Assembly (NCBI RefSeq): GCF_016925495.1
Contig: NZ_CP070491.1
Span: 1,798,001 to 1,862,000, forward strand
Length of the DNA stretch: 64,000 bases
From: Methylococcus sp. EFPC2
GTDB taxonomy: Bacteria; Pseudomonadota; Gammaproteobacteria; Methylococcales; Methylococcaceae
Direction: 5' to 3'
In this document: piece by piece, positions 39,364 through 49,111 of the stretch
How positions within the stretch are numbered: the first letter of the stretch is position 1
Layout: every line of letters starts with the position of its first letter
The notes under the pieces: generated by a model
Seen by the model: only the letters and a program-made list of their open reading frames with translations
Databases searched by the model: none
Told to the model about the DNA's origin: nothing
Translations under genes and position numbers: made by a program

Positions 39364-40659
39364 ATGACGCACCCTTCCTCCACTCCGACCGACGTGACAT
39401 CGACTGAACTCGGCGCCGCCATGCAGGCCATCGGCGCGCGGGCGCGCCTCGCCTCGCGCCTGATGAGCCGGGCGGAAACCGCCGCCAAGAACCGCGCATT
39501 GCTGGCCATCGCCCAGTCGCTGGAGAACCGCAGCGATTACCTGATCGCCGAAAACGCCAAGGATCTGCAAGCCGGCCGCGCCAAGAATCTGGACGACGCG
39601 ATGCTGGACCGCCTGGCGCTGAGCGAAAAAAACATCGGGACCATGGCCGACGGCCTGCGTCAGATCGCCGCGCTACCCGATCCGGTCGGAGAAATCACGG
39701 GGCTCAGCTATCGCCCCTCCGGCATCCAGGTCGGCAAGATGCGCGTGCCGCTGGGCGTCATCGGCATCATCTACGAGTCCCGCCCCAACGTCACCGCCGA
39801 CGCCGCGGGGCTGTGCCTCAAATCGGGCAATGCCTGCATACTGCGCGGCGGCTCGGAATCCATCCATTCCAACCGCGCCATCGCCGCCTACATACGCAGC
39901 GGCCTGCTCGAAACCGGCCTGCCGGAAGACGCGGTACAACTGATCGCCACCACCGACCGCGCGGCCGTGGGCGAACTGCTGCGGCTGGACAAACACGTCG
40001 ACGTGATCGTTCCGCGCGGCGGCAAGAGTCTGATCGAGCGCATCATGGCCGAATCGCGCATCCCCGTCATCAAGCATCTGGACGGCATCTGCCATGTCTA
40101 CATCGACGACAAGGCCGACCGGGAAAAAGCGATCCGCATCGTCCTGAACGCCAAGACGCAGCGCTACGGCGTGTGCAATGCACTGGAAACCCTGCTGGTC
40201 GCCGAGGGCGTCGCCAAAGACATACTGCCGGAATTGGCCGGGCTGTTGCGCGAGAAGGGCGTCGAACTGCGCGGTTGCGCCAGAACCCGTGCCTTGGTCG
40301 ACGCTTGCCTGGCGGCGACCGAAGAAGACTGGGATACCGAGTACCTCGCCCCCATTCTCTCCATACGCGTGGTCGCCGGCTTGGACGAGGCGTTGGAACA
40401 CATCCACACCCATAGCTCCCAGCACACCGAGGCCATCGTCACCGAAGACTACACCCGCGCGCGGCGCTTCCTGCGCGAAGTCGATTCCAGCTCGGTGATG
40501 GTCAACGCCTCCACCCGTTTCGCAGACGGCTACGAATACGGCCTGGGCGCGGAAATCGGCATCAGCACGGACAAGTTGCATGCACGCGGGCCGGTCGGGC
40601 TGGAAGGCCTGACCACGCAGAAATATATCGTGCTGGGCGACGGCCAAATCCGCGCATGA
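39364..40659 (+). CDS. proA: gamma-glutamyl phosphate reductase
   Basis: Second step of proline synthesis: reduces glutamyl-5-phosphate to the semialdehyde with NADPH. 431 aa, aldehyde dehydrogenase fold, catalytic Cys in the RYGVCNALE segment (about residue 271), and the typical [17 protein letters not shown] and SSAVLVNASTRF-like [14 protein letters not shown] motifs. Stop overlaps the nadD start by 4 nt. Confidence 0.95.
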   Translation: MTHPSSTPTDVTSTELGAAMQAIGARARLASRLMSRAETAAKNRALLAIAQSLENRSDYLIAENAKDLQAGRAKNLDDAMLDRLALSEKNIGTMADGLRQIAALPDPVGEITGLSYRPSGIQVGKMRVPLGVIGIIYESRPNVTADAAGLCLKSGNACILRGGSESIHSNRAIAAYIRSGLLETGLPEDAVQLIATTDRAAVGELLRLDKHVDVIVPRGGKSLIERIMAESRIPVIKHLDGICHVYIDDKADREKAIRIVLNAKTQRYGVCNALETLLVAEGVAKDILPELAGLLREKGVELRGCARTRALVDACLAATEEDWDTEYLAPILSIRVVAGLDEALEHIHTHSSQHTEAIVTEDYTRARRFLREVDSSSVMVNASTRFADGYEYGLGAEIGISTDKLHARGPVGLEGLTTQKYIVLGDGQIRA

Positions 40660-41291
40660 TAGGCATCTACGGCGGCACTTTCGATCCGGTGCATTACGGC
40701 CACCTGCGCACCGGTCTGGAGGTCAAAGAAGCGCTGGGACTGGACGAATTGCGCTTCCTTCCCTGCCGCGAGCCGCCACATCGCGCGGTTCCGGGGGCGA
40801 CGCCGGAGCAGCGCCTGGCCATGCTGAAACTGGCGCTGACGGGCGCGGAGCCCGGCCTGAGGGTGGACACGCGGGAACTGGAAAGGCCGGGGCCCTCCTA
40901 CATGATCGACACCCTCGCCTCCCTGCGGGCAGAGTCGGCCGGCAGGCCGCTATGCCTGGTCTTGGGGATCGACGCTTTCCGGGGACTGCCTGCCTGGCAT
41001 CGCTGGCAAGAGCTGACCGAGTTCGCCCATGTGGTGGTCATGCGCCGGCCGGACGTGGAAGCCGACGAACCGGACGCCGGCCTGGAAGACTGGGTCAACC
41101 GGCATGTCACCCGCTGCGGCGAAGATTTGCGCCGCCGGCCGGCAGGACTGGTGCATTTCATTCGAGTCAGCCAGATCGCCATTTCTGCGACCGCCGTCCG
41201 GGCCCTCGTTCACGCGGGCGGCAACCCGCGGTATCTGCTGCCTGACTCGGTCTTGGACTATATGCGCGAACAGCGGCTCTATCAAAACTAA
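40656..41291 (+). CDS. nadD: nicotinate-nucleotide adenylyltransferase
   Basis: Makes deamido-NAD from nicotinate mononucleotide and ATP. 211 aa, with the nucleotidyltransferase signature [13 protein letters not shown] near the N-terminus and the C-terminal ISATAVR motif. Coupled to proA through ATGA. The stop codon lies inside the terminator stem. Confidence 0.95.
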   Translation: MIGIYGGTFDPVHYGHLRTGLEVKEALGLDELRFLPCREPPHRAVPGATPEQRLAMLKLALTGAEPGLRVDTRELERPGPSYMIDTLASLRAESAGRPLCLVLGIDAFRGLPAWHRWQELTEFAHVVVMRRPDVEADEPDAGLEDWVNRHVTRCGEDLRRRPAGLVHFIRVSQIAISATAVRALVHAGGNPRYLLPDSVLDYMREQRLYQN

Positions 41292-41315
41292 GGCGCCCTG
41301 AGGCGCCTTAGTTTT
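41284..41315. terminator. bidirectional terminator overlapping the nadD stop
   Basis: A 14-bp stem AAAACTAAGGCGCC / GGCGCCTTAGTTTT with loop CTGA; A-run and T-run on opposite sides let it end nadD and the convergent minus-strand gene 41332-41778. The nadD TAA (41289-41291) is part of the stem. Confidence 0.9.
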
Positions 41316-41331
41316 AACCGGCAGGCCCCGC

Positions 41332-41778
41332 TCAATCGGGCTCGTTGAAATCGACGCCCAGGATGGACCAGCTAGCGGCATCGGCCGCGTCTTTGCCTTC
41401 CAGCTTGATCTTGCAGCCGAACTTGCGATCGGCCGGCCCTTCCCCGCCCGCCGGCAAGGTGACATGGCCGCGTATCAGATACGCCTTGCCGCCCAGCGCC
41501 CACGCTTCGTAATCCTTGTCATTGAAGATGGAATTCTCGGGTATCGACTTTTCTTCCTTGACCGCCTGCTTGCAATGCAAAAACGCGTATCCCGACCGTT
41601 CATTGCTGATTTTCCCGAGTTCCTCGGGCTCCTCCTCGTCCTCCTTCTCGAGGAACAACTCGGAATCCATGACCTTCATCACGAATGGCACGATCACCTT
41701 GTTCAAGCTGACGTAGAGCAGCACGATGAAACCTGCCAACAGGAGCAATGAATATTTTCTCGGGATTTTCTTGAACAT
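41332..41778 (-). CDS. single-pass membrane protein, function unknown (148 aa)
   Basis: I chose ATG 41778 with GAGGAA just upstream; a TTG four codons earlier is the alternative. One hydrophobic helix at about 10-32 (SLLLLAGFIVLLYVSL), an acidic stretch (EKEDEEEPEELG, about 44-56), and a periplasmic or cytoplasmic domain with two Cys (LHCKQAV and RKFGCKI). No family recognised. It converges on nadD across a shared terminator. Confidence 0.6.
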   Translation of the reverse strand: MFKKIPRKYSLLLLAGFIVLLYVSLNKVIVPFVMKVMDSELFLEKEDEEEPEELGKISNERSGYAFLHCKQAVKEEKSIPENSIFNDKDYEAWALGGKAYLIRGHVTLPAGGEGPADRKFGCKIKLEGKDAADAASWSILGVDFNEPD

Positions 41779-42218
41779 GGACTTCCTCAAAAGAGTGGGA
41801 CGCGCCGACTGCCCAAGCTGGGGCTAGCGCATCGGAATTAACGCGTTCTTGTTATAAGGGAACCTGATGGGGTCGTTGTCGGCCGTGTATGTCGAATGCG
41901 GAATTTTGCGGTAGACACGGTCAAATGTATAGGGGAACACGGTCCGCAAGACTGCGGCCGCCGGCCAGGCGACCCGGGGCGCCGAGGCATTAGGCCTTAT
42001 TCCCGGGCAGGGGTTCCGCTGCCTGAGAACATCAGAAGATGCTTATATATAAAAAAAAGTCAAGCCCATGTATTGAACTTGACTGTTTTCGTTTTTAGAA
42101 TGCGGACCACTGTCGGAGAGTTTCTTTCCACAGGGCACGAAGCGCCAACGTAGCGCCGAGGCAATAACGGGGGCATTGACCCCTTACTTTAAATGTTCTG
42201 TTGAGTGAGGTAGTAAAC
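41779..42218. other. 440-bp intergenic region with a terminator-like hairpin
   Basis: No convincing gene; an 85-codon open frame at 41896-42153 lacks a ribosome site. At 42050-42096 an A-rich run leads into AGTCAAG (42058-42064) pairing with CTTGACT (42078-42084), followed by GTTTTCGTTTTT. This has the form of a terminator and implies a transcript ending here from unidentified upstream sequence. The AT-rich stretch 42041-42100 contrasts with the rest of the window. Confidence 0.4.
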
Positions 42219-42395
42219 ATGTCAAACGAAAGTGAAGGCGAGAAAGACAATTTCTGGCTCTACATCGGCGGCGTCATCATTTTGACCATTGGTCTGGTCC
42301 TGCTTCTGAAGGCCAGGGAAACGGAAAGCGTTCCTTACAGCGCTTATGCCGAAACCAAGGCTCAGGTCGAAAAGCAAATCCAAAACGCAAAATAA
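42219..42395 (+). CDS. 58-residue single-pass membrane protein
   Basis: ATG 42219 follows GTGAGG (42205-42210). The protein has an acidic start (SNESEGEKDN), one strong membrane helix (about 13-31, WLYIGGVIILTIGLVLLL), and a short coiled tail (ETKAQVEKQIQNAK). A strong terminator follows directly, so it is a monocistronic small-protein gene. Function unknown. The clean promoter-gene-terminator arrangement argues that it is real. Confidence 0.65.
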   Translation: MSNESEGEKDNFWLYIGGVIILTIGLVLLLKARETESVPYSAYAETKAQVEKQIQNAK

Positions 42396-42401
42396 GGACG
42401 T

Positions 42402-42431
42402 CCGGCCCTGGATGATGCAGGGCCGGGTTTT
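42402..42431 (+). terminator. intrinsic terminator of the small membrane protein gene
   Basis: Stem CCGGCCCTG (42402-42410) / CAGGGCCGG (42418-42426) with a 7-nt loop, followed by GTTTT. Starts 6 bp after the stop codon. The next 190 bp (42432-42622) hold no gene. Confidence 0.85.
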
Positions 42432-42622
42432 GCGACAGAATAAAATATAACGTTGCCACGATGGCGCACCCGATTATTCGGCTTTGCTCGCCGATCCGAG
42501 CCCCGTTGGATAAATACTAATACGTAGACGGGGCAATGCCGGTTCGAACGGGCAAAGCCGATCTTCTCCCCTTCCCGCCTTTTCTTAAGCTTGATTCTCC
42601 GGCTAGGAATGCCGGCAGGCGC

Positions 42623-45370
42623 TCAGCCCAGTAATCTCAAGCCCGGAGGCAAGGTTTCGCCGAATACACGGCGCGCTTCGCTCTCTTCGAGCTCCCTCAA
42701 CTCTCCCACCCCCACGATCCAGGCCTCGGGCGCCTTGATTGCGCGCAAGCGCTCGATCACCCGTTTGCGCATGTCCGCCGAAATGTCGCGCTCGCGATCT
42801 CCGCTCATGCGGGCCACCAGCATGGCGGCGAAGGCGGCCTGGCTCAGGTTTTTCCAATCCATGTCCAACAAGGCGCCCAACCAGGCTTCCGCGGTCGACG
42901 CCGCGACAACTTCGTGCGCGCTGCCGTGAAAAGGAATGCGAGCACCGACCCGACCGAGCGCCCAGGCGGTTTCGGCGGACTCTCCCGCCTTGCTCAGACG
43001 CTTGAGCAGCCAGCCTCCCAGACGGGTCTTGTCGGCGACCGACAGGCGCTCCAAGACCGCAGCGAGCCTCAGCATGTCTTCATAAGAGCGCTTTTTTGCC
43101 AAAGCCGGCCGGTTGCCGCGCTTGGCCAAATCGGGATCGATGAATTCGGCAAGCTCGCCGAACAGCCTCGCCTGCGCGCCGGCATCCAGGCCGCCGGCGA
43201 TGCGCCGCCAGAACGTCCACCATTCGGCCCAGTTCTGCGACTCGTGAACGAACTGTATGCCTTGACCGTAGAACGTCCACACCTGCTCGACGCGCAACTC
43301 GTCCAGGGGGTAGCCGAAGCCCGGCCGCAGGCAATAACCGGCGAGGCTTAACCAGACGCGTTCGTGGGCATCGGAGCGACGCCGGTGTGCCGATCCTTCG
43401 GCCAGGGCGCCGAACAACTCGCGCAGCAGGGCGGTGTCCCAGTCCTCGCGTTTGCCCAAATACTTCTCCAACTCGCCGCGTAAACCTTTGACCATCTTCG
43501 GATCGAAATCCTTGCTCTTCTTGCCGAACACGCGCCCGATCAATTCGACCGCCTCGCCCAGTCGCGGGTGCAGGCTCGTTTCGACAACCGGCCCATGCGG
43601 CCGTCTGAGCTGGAACTCCAAATCCCAGCGCCGATCCGTATCGTCGCGATCGACGCACTGTATCCGCAGCGTCCCGATCTCGGTCAGGGTCGTGGCGAGC
43701 CGCACGGTGATATCCTGCCGCCCTTCATCGACCGGATCGAGTGCCACCAGCAGCGGGGGCAAGCGAACGTAGTCTTCGTCATCGACGTCGACCACCTCGC
43801 CGGGCCGGAAAGGCGTCTCGTCGGTCGTCGCCGCAAGGTGGAAGCTGACGGGCTGGCCCAGCCGCAGAGCGAAACTGCGTTCGCTCAGCAAGACTTCCTG
43901 CCCCTCTTCGCTGCCGCGCGGCAACAGACAAACCCCTTGCCTTGGTCGACCCGCCTCCTGGTCCACCAGGAGGAAGTAACTGCGGGCCGACCCGCCGCGT
44001 ATCCTTTCCACCGCCAGCCCGTGCCGGGCCAGGGCATAGGCCACCGCGCCGTAGGCCACGGCCAGATCCGGCCTGTCGTTTTTCAGCTGCTTGAGCCGGC
44101 TGCCGCGCCATTGCGCCAACTGATCCAGGACGCGGCGAGCGACGCGCGGACTACGAAACACGCCGCCGTTCAGCAACACCGCATCCGGCAAACTTCCGGC
44201 CCCCGCTCGCCCATGCTGGGACAGAAATGCAGCGAGATGCCGGGTGACACCGGGATCGGCGGCGTATGGCAAACCGAACTCCACCACGCCACTGCGCTTG
44301 CGATCCGGGCTATCGCCCAGATTTGCCGGCGGAAAAAAGCCGTCGAGTACCCAGGCGCCGACTTCGTCCCGCCCCAGTTCGACCGAACGTGCGCCGCCGA
44401 TCAGCCGGGCTCCCGCCCCGAGCAAGGTGACCGGGGCGGCGGCCGGCGCATCCTCAGCCAACAGCTTTTCCTTTGCCTTGCGGCACTGCTCGACCAACTG
44501 GGCCATCTCCGTGGCCGACAGGCGCTTGTCATCGGCCAGCAGGCGCTGTTCCGCGCGATGGGCCAGGGCCAGATCGATATTGTCGCCGCCCAATATCAGA
44601 TGATTGCCGACCCCGACGCGTTCCAGCTTGGGAACATCGTCACCCGCCGCAACCTCGATCAGGCTGAAGTCCGTCGTCCCGCCTCCCACGTCCAGTACCA
44701 GGATGAGCTGTACGTCCTCCAAGGATTTTCCGAGTGCCTTCCGGTGACGCCACAACCAGTCGTAACAGGCGGCCTGCGGCTCCTCCAGCAAGCGCACGTC
44801 CGGCAGGCCCGCCAGGCGCGTGGCCTCCAATGTCAGGGCGCGCGCGACTTCATCGAACGAGGCCGGGACGGTGACCACGATTTCCTGGCATTCCAGCGGG
44901 TTATCGGGGAACCGCGCGCTCCAGGCCGAACGCAGATAGGCCAAATAGGACGCGCTGGCCTCCACCGGCGAAACCTTATCGACGTCGCCGGCGGCGCCCC
45001 AGGGCAGAATGGGTGCGGTGCGATCGACCGCCGTGTGCGACAACCAGCTCTTGGCGCTGGCGACCAGCCGGCCCTGGGATTTCGCGCCGAGTTCGCGGGC
45101 CCACAGGCCGAGGACGGGCCTGTCCACTTCATCGGCCGACGACCAGGGCAGGCGGGTATCCGCTTCCGTCAATTCGCCGCGGGCCGGGTGATAACGCACC
45201 GAAGGCAACAGGGGCCGGGCGGCGATTTCGCCGGGCGCAATCAATTGATCGATATCGAAGATCTCGATCTTGGTCCGGGCCCCGCGCGCCAGGTCGGCAT
45301 AAGCGAGGGCGGTGTGCGTGGTTCCCAGATCGATACCGACCAGGTAACGGGACGCCTTGTCTTGAGCCAT
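42623..45370 (-). CDS. large Hsp70-like protein with C-terminal DUF3731-type extension (915 aa)
   Basis: The N-terminal half is an actin/Hsp70 ATPase: phosphate 1 GIDLGTTHTALAYAD (about 11-25), then LVLDVGGGTTDFS (about 225-237), and the adenosine motif region LLNGGVFRSPRV. The usual peptide-binding domain is followed by about 350 residues not found in DnaK, matching my memory of the DUF3731 family of giant DnaK-like proteins. Substrate unknown. No grpE or dnaJ is adjacent. The 106-bp gap upstream leads to cobO on the same strand. Confidence 0.75.
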   Translation of the reverse strand: MAQDKASRYLVGIDLGTTHTALAYADLARGARTKIEIFDIDQLIAPGEIAARPLLPSVRYHPARGELTEADTRLPWSSADEVDRPVLGLWARELGAKSQGRLVASAKSWLSHTAVDRTAPILPWGAAGDVDKVSPVEASASYLAYLRSAWSARFPDNPLECQEIVVTVPASFDEVARALTLEATRLAGLPDVRLLEEPQAACYDWLWRHRKALGKSLEDVQLILVLDVGGGTTDFSLIEVAAGDDVPKLERVGVGNHLILGGDNIDLALAHRAEQRLLADDKRLSATEMAQLVEQCRKAKEKLLAEDAPAAAPVTLLGAGARLIGGARSVELGRDEVGAWVLDGFFPPANLGDSPDRKRSGVVEFGLPYAADPGVTRHLAAFLSQHGRAGAGSLPDAVLLNGGVFRSPRVARRVLDQLAQWRGSRLKQLKNDRPDLAVAYGAVAYALARHGLAVERIRGGSARSYFLLVDQEAGRPRQGVCLLPRGSEEGQEVLLSERSFALRLGQPVSFHLAATTDETPFRPGEVVDVDDEDYVRLPPLLVALDPVDEGRQDITVRLATTLTEIGTLRIQCVDRDDTDRRWDLEFQLRRPHGPVVETSLHPRLGEAVELIGRVFGKKSKDFDPKMVKGLRGELEKYLGKREDWDTALLRELFGALAEGSAHRRRSDAHERVWLSLAGYCLRPGFGYPLDELRVEQVWTFYGQGIQFVHESQNWAEWWTFWRRIAGGLDAGAQARLFGELAEFIDPDLAKRGNRPALAKKRSYEDMLRLAAVLERLSVADKTRLGGWLLKRLSKAGESAETAWALGRVGARIPFHGSAHEVVAASTAEAWLGALLDMDWKNLSQAAFAAMLVARMSGDRERDISADMRKRVIERLRAIKAPEAWIVGVGELRELEESEARRVFGETLPPGLRLLG

Positions 45371-45476
45371 GAGTTAAGGATTTTCTCGGAATCTAGGTTC
45401 GCCCGTAGCCCGGGGCATAACATCGGATGGGCGACTTGCCCGTGAGTCGCCCACGGCCGGCGGCTTGCGCATGGCC

Positions 45477-46082
45477 TTAAAGATCGACTCCCGCCTGGGC
45501 GCGAACGCCGGAGCGGTAGGCGTGTTTCACGTCGCGCATTTCCGTCACCGTGTCGGCGAGATCCAGCAGGGCTTGCGGAGCGGCCCGGCCGGTGACGACC
45601 ACGTGCTGCATGGGAGGACGCGCGGCGATGTCGGCCAGCACCGTTGCGCTGTCGAGATAAGCGTAGGACAGACAGTAGGTGAGTTCGTCGAGGACAACCA
45701 AATGGATGTCGGGGTTGGCCAGGAAGCCGCGCGCGACCTGCCATCCCTCCCTCGCCTTGGCTGTATCGCGTTCGCGGTCCTGCGTGTCCCAGGTGAAGCC
45801 CTCGCCCAGCACATGCCAGCGCACCCCGGGCTGGCGGCTGAAGAACGCTTCCTCGCCGGTATCGGTGCGGCCCTTGATAAACTGGGCCACGCCCACCTTC
45901 ATGCCGTGCCCGAGCGCGCGGGCGACCATGCCGAAGGCGGAGGATGATTTGCCCTTGCCGTTGCCGGTCAGGACCAGCAGCACGCCCTGGTCACGATCGG
46001 CCTGGGCGATATGCGCATCGATCACCGCCTTCTTGTGCTCCATGCGCCGACGATGGCGCTCCCCGGCATCCGATCCGCTCAT
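45477..46082 (-). CDS. cobO: cob(I)alamin adenosyltransferase
   Basis: Transfers adenosyl from ATP to reduced corrinoid, giving adenosylcobalamin (CobO/BtuR/CobA type). 201 aa with P-loop LTGNGKGKSSSAFG (about 38-51), the VVLDELTY motif, and a C-terminal HAYRSGVRAQAGVDL. It is 4 bp downstream of a membrane-protein gene and in line with btuB, so it belongs to the riboswitch-controlled B12 uptake operon. Confidence 0.92.
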   Translation of the reverse strand: MSGSDAGERHRRRMEHKKAVIDAHIAQADRDQGVLLVLTGNGKGKSSSAFGMVARALGHGMKVGVAQFIKGRTDTGEEAFFSRQPGVRWHVLGEGFTWDTQDRERDTAKAREGWQVARGFLANPDIHLVVLDELTYCLSYAYLDSATVLADIAARPPMQHVVVTGRAAPQALLDLADTVTEMRDVKHAYRSGVRAQAGVDL

Positions 46083-46086
46083 GGTC

Positions 46087-46671
46087 TCAGGCCTGTGGCG
46101 CGCCCGAACGTCGGGGGGCAGTCCCGGAGGCCAATGTCAACGCGACATGCGCGACGACCACCGAGCCCAAATAAAGCGCCAACCCTTCGAGCCCATGGGG
46201 GAAATAAGTGACCAGGCGTCCGCCGAACTGAGCGAGGCTGGTCTCGGCAAAACGCCCCGAAAAGTAATAAAACCCGCCACTGGACAGCAATTCGCTGATC
46301 GTGGCCCCGGCCAGGGCGTATCCGGCCAGCCAGATCAGGTTGGCGGGTTCGAAGCGGTAACGGGCGGCGTAAAGACGCCCGGCGAACCACAAGGCGCCGT
46401 AGGCCGGCAACAGGAAACCGTAGGCGGCGCTGACGCAGAAGTCGCTGACGCCGAATTGCGTGATCGCCACATAGTCGCTCAGACCCGCCAGTCCCAACAG
46501 CCCGGCGAACACCCAGGCCGGCCGCAGATAAAATCCGGCCAGGAAAAACACCGCCCAGGACGCGTCGGGCAAATGGGTGATGCTGGCGAAATGGTGGCTA
46601 CGGGTGGCGGCCATCAGCAAGGCGAGCCCCGCGAACAGGGGCCAGAAGGTTTTCGATGTCGTGTCGCTCAT
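46087..46671 (-). CDS. multi-pass membrane protein of the B12 operon (194 aa)
   Basis: Five or six hydrophobic helices across 194 residues, with charged loops and the segment SHHFASITHLPDASWAVFFLAGFYLRP. It resembles the small membrane proteins (DUF6580, from memory) that sit beside btuB and cobO. A role as an inner-membrane partner in cobalamin or cobalt uptake, perhaps like the S component of an energy-coupling transporter, is inferred from position only. btuB ends 90 bp upstream and cobO starts 4 bp downstream. Confidence 0.65.
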   Translation of the reverse strand: MSDTTSKTFWPLFAGLALLMAATRSHHFASITHLPDASWAVFFLAGFYLRPAWVFAGLLGLAGLSDYVAITQFGVSDFCVSAAYGFLLPAYGALWFAGRLYAARYRFEPANLIWLAGYALAGATISELLSSGGFYYFSGRFAETSLAQFGGRLVTYFPHGLEGLALYLGSVVVAHVALTLASGTAPRRSGAPQA

Positions 46672-46761
46672 GTCTCGTCTCCGGTTTTGTAAATGTCGAT
46701 TCGGCCGCGCTCACGCCGCTGCCTGGTCTGGGACACGGCGCGCGCTTATTCCGACACTCGG

Positions 46762-48642
46762 TCACAGCGCTTCCGGCTGGTAACGCAGGGTTAAAAAGAA
46801 GTTGCGGCCGTCCTGATGAAAATAGCGCGCGGTTTCATAATGCTCGTCCAGCAGATTAGCGAGCCGGGCCTCCAACGACAAGCCCGCATGGATGGCCACC
46901 GTCGCGCGCAGATCCACCGTGACGAAACCGTTCAGCCGGTGCGCGTTGGCCACGTCGTCGAAGCGGCGGTCTTCACCATGGACGGTGGCGCCCAATTTTA
47001 CCGGGCCGACGGCGCGGTCGATATCGAAACGGAACATGGCTTGCGAACGGCGCGCGAGGCGATTGCCCCGGTTGGCGCCTGCGCTGCGGTTTTCCGGATC
47101 CAGCAGGCTGAGCGTGGTGGCAAGGTCGAAACCCCACAAGCGGGTCGATGCCTGACCCTCCAGCCCCACTATGCGAACCCGCTCCAGGTTCTGGGCGCAG
47201 TAATAGTACGGCGGCTTGCAGATCGCAAGATCGAATACCGGCGTGATCATGTTGTCGATTTCGGTATGGTAGCCATTGAGCGACCAGGACACGCCGGCCT
47301 GCTTGCCGCTGACCCCCACCTCCCAGCTCTCCGAATTTTCCGGCGTCAGGGTCGGCGTGCCGTAGTTGGGATAATAAAGCTCGTTGAACGTGGGCGCCTT
47401 GAATGCATTTCCCCAGGAGGCCGACAACCGCACGTCGTTGTCGAAGCGATACCCCAAGGCCACGTTGCCGGTGGGATAGCTGCCGAATTGCTCGTTATCG
47501 TCGAAACGGGTCCCCAGGACCGCGTCGAAGCCCCCCAGAGTCATCTGGTATTGGGCGAATCCGGCCTTGTCGTCGCGTGAGTCGACGCTGTAGCGTTGGC
47601 TGCTGCTGACGCGGTCGTTGTAGTAGTCCAGTCCCACCGTGAGCAGATGCCCCTGAGCCAGGTTGATGTCGTTCTGCCAGGACAGGCTAACCCGCTCGGT
47701 ATTGAACGAATTGATGAACTGGCCGTAGTAAAGGCTGTCGGACTCGTCGATGCTGCGCCCGGCGCGCAGACTCATGTCCCAATCCTCCACGGGCGAGTAG
47801 CGTAGGCGCCCTCCCAGCGTTTGTTGCACGAAGGGGGAGCGATTGCCGCTGTATAGGCTGCCGTCGTATTTGTTGAGGCCTTCCGCGTGCAGGAGATTCG
47901 CTTCGACCTCCAGTCCGTTGTCGAAACGATAGCCGGCCCGCGCGCTGCCTGAAGTGTTGCGATAGCCGTCGGGATCGGGCTCGTCGACGAAGCAACCGCC
48001 GAATTCGGCCTTAGAGCGGGTGTCGCAGGTATTGAAGCCACGGGTTTCCAGACGGGAGCCGTTCAGACTGTACCAGGCACGCTCGTCTCCTCCGGAAACG
48101 CCGCCGGCCACCTTGTAAGCCGAATGACTGCCTGCCCCGACGCTGAGCGTAGGTTTGAAACCCTTGCCGCCCTTACGGGTGAATATCTGGATCACGCCGC
48201 CGACGGCTTCCGAACCGTACAGACTGGAACGCGGTCCGCGCACGATTTCGATGCGTTCGATCTGATCCACGGGCAAGTCCTGGAAGGCCATGGTGCCCAA
48301 GGTCGCCGAACCGGCGCGCACACCGTCGATGAGGACCAGCAGATGATCGGAGTCGGTGCCGCGCAAGTACAAGCTGGCATTCTTTCCCAATCCGCCGTTG
48401 CTGGAGATGGAAAGACCCGGCACGCCACGCAGCAGATCCTGCACGGACTGGACCTGGCGCCGCTCGATTTCCGCCCGATCGACGACGGTGACGGAGGCCA
48501 GCGATTGGTCGACCCGACGCTCGGTACGAGTCGCGGTGATCGTGATAGGATCGAGCCTGGTCGGCTCCGGTTCTTCGGCCTGGCTGTTCGCAAGGCAAAC
48601 GGACAGCATGACTGCCGACAGGCAGCGTGTTTGGATTTTCAT
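46762..48642 (-). CDS. btuB: TonB-dependent vitamin B12 receptor BtuB
   Basis: Outer-membrane cobalamin transporter. Start ATG 48642 follows GAGGGAG by 8 nt; longer frames run into the riboswitch. Signal peptide 1-24, TonB box PITITATR (about 33-40), plug with GVPGLSISSNGGLGKNASLYLRG and GPRSSLYGSEAVGGVIQI, then a 22-strand barrel, 626 aa. The end is RYQPEAL rather than the usual terminal aromatic residue, so a few residues trail the last strand. Regulated by the cobalamin riboswitch immediately upstream. Confidence 0.92.
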   Translation of the reverse strand: MKIQTRCLSAVMLSVCLANSQAEEPEPTRLDPITITATRTERRVDQSLASVTVVDRAEIERRQVQSVQDLLRGVPGLSISSNGGLGKNASLYLRGTDSDHLLVLIDGVRAGSATLGTMAFQDLPVDQIERIEIVRGPRSSLYGSEAVGGVIQIFTRKGGKGFKPTLSVGAGSHSAYKVAGGVSGGDERAWYSLNGSRLETRGFNTCDTRSKAEFGGCFVDEPDPDGYRNTSGSARAGYRFDNGLEVEANLLHAEGLNKYDGSLYSGNRSPFVQQTLGGRLRYSPVEDWDMSLRAGRSIDESDSLYYGQFINSFNTERVSLSWQNDINLAQGHLLTVGLDYYNDRVSSSQRYSVDSRDDKAGFAQYQMTLGGFDAVLGTRFDDNEQFGSYPTGNVALGYRFDNDVRLSASWGNAFKAPTFNELYYPNYGTPTLTPENSESWEVGVSGKQAGVSWSLNGYHTEIDNMITPVFDLAICKPPYYYCAQNLERVRIVGLEGQASTRLWGFDLATTLSLLDPENRSAGANRGNRLARRSQAMFRFDIDRAVGPVKLGATVHGEDRRFDDVANAHRLNGFVTVDLRATVAIHAGLSLEARLANLLDEHYETARYFHQDGRNFFLTLRYQPEAL

Positions 48643-48761
48643 AAGAGAGCTCCCTCGGCACACCCGCGCGAGATGGGATTGATCGCAAGACATGCGTGAG
48701 AGGAAGCGAAGGAGACGCGCGCAGGCATCGCCGGGCTCCGCCCTCCGCGATGCCGACTGGG

Positions 48762-48957
48762 CAACAGGCCGGTATCCGGGCTCGCGAGCGGGGGACTCCC
48801 CGGAACAACGCCTTCCCATGCCGTCTGGGGCACAGTGGCCTCGTGTTGTTCCACGACTCGCTTACCGTTGCGGGGGCAGCGCCGGCCTAGTTTCGAGCGG
48901 GTCGAAACGCACCGGCTTCCCGTTTAAACCCGACCCTTAAGACGAGGGCCGCGTCAC
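48762..48957 (-). promoter_or_regulatory. cobalamin riboswitch upstream of btuB
   Basis: Reading the minus strand, the conserved elements occur in order: GGGAAGCCGGTG (about 48910-48921), GCTGCCCCCGCAACGGTAAGC (about 48860-48880), GCCACTG and GGGAAGGC, and the closing GAGCCCGGATACCGGCCT (about 48766-48783). Binding of adenosylcobalamin should shut off btuB. Downstream, GGCATCGC and GCGATGCC (48724-48753) can pair, but no T-run follows, which suggests control of translation rather than termination. The rest of the gap 48643-49111 holds no gene. Confidence 0.93.
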
Positions 48958-49111
48958 CTGAAGCGGTGCGTAGGGTAATGGGCGGCACCCGGGGCGTCAA
49001 ATCGGACGGCTTTCGTTATCGATGTGAAACCCGAGGCACTTGCCGTGGTCTGACGATTTGGTTTCAATCGGACTCATCCTAAGCCAATAGAATAAGAAAA
49101 GGGGCCCATCC

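Noticed and set aside
41896-42153. 85-codon plus frame in the intergenic region
   Set aside because: No ribosome site, crosses the terminator-like hairpin, and shows no protein-like pattern.
43568-45445. 625-codon plus-strand frame opposite the Hsp70-like gene
   Set aside because: The Hsp70 motifs on the minus strand are decisive.
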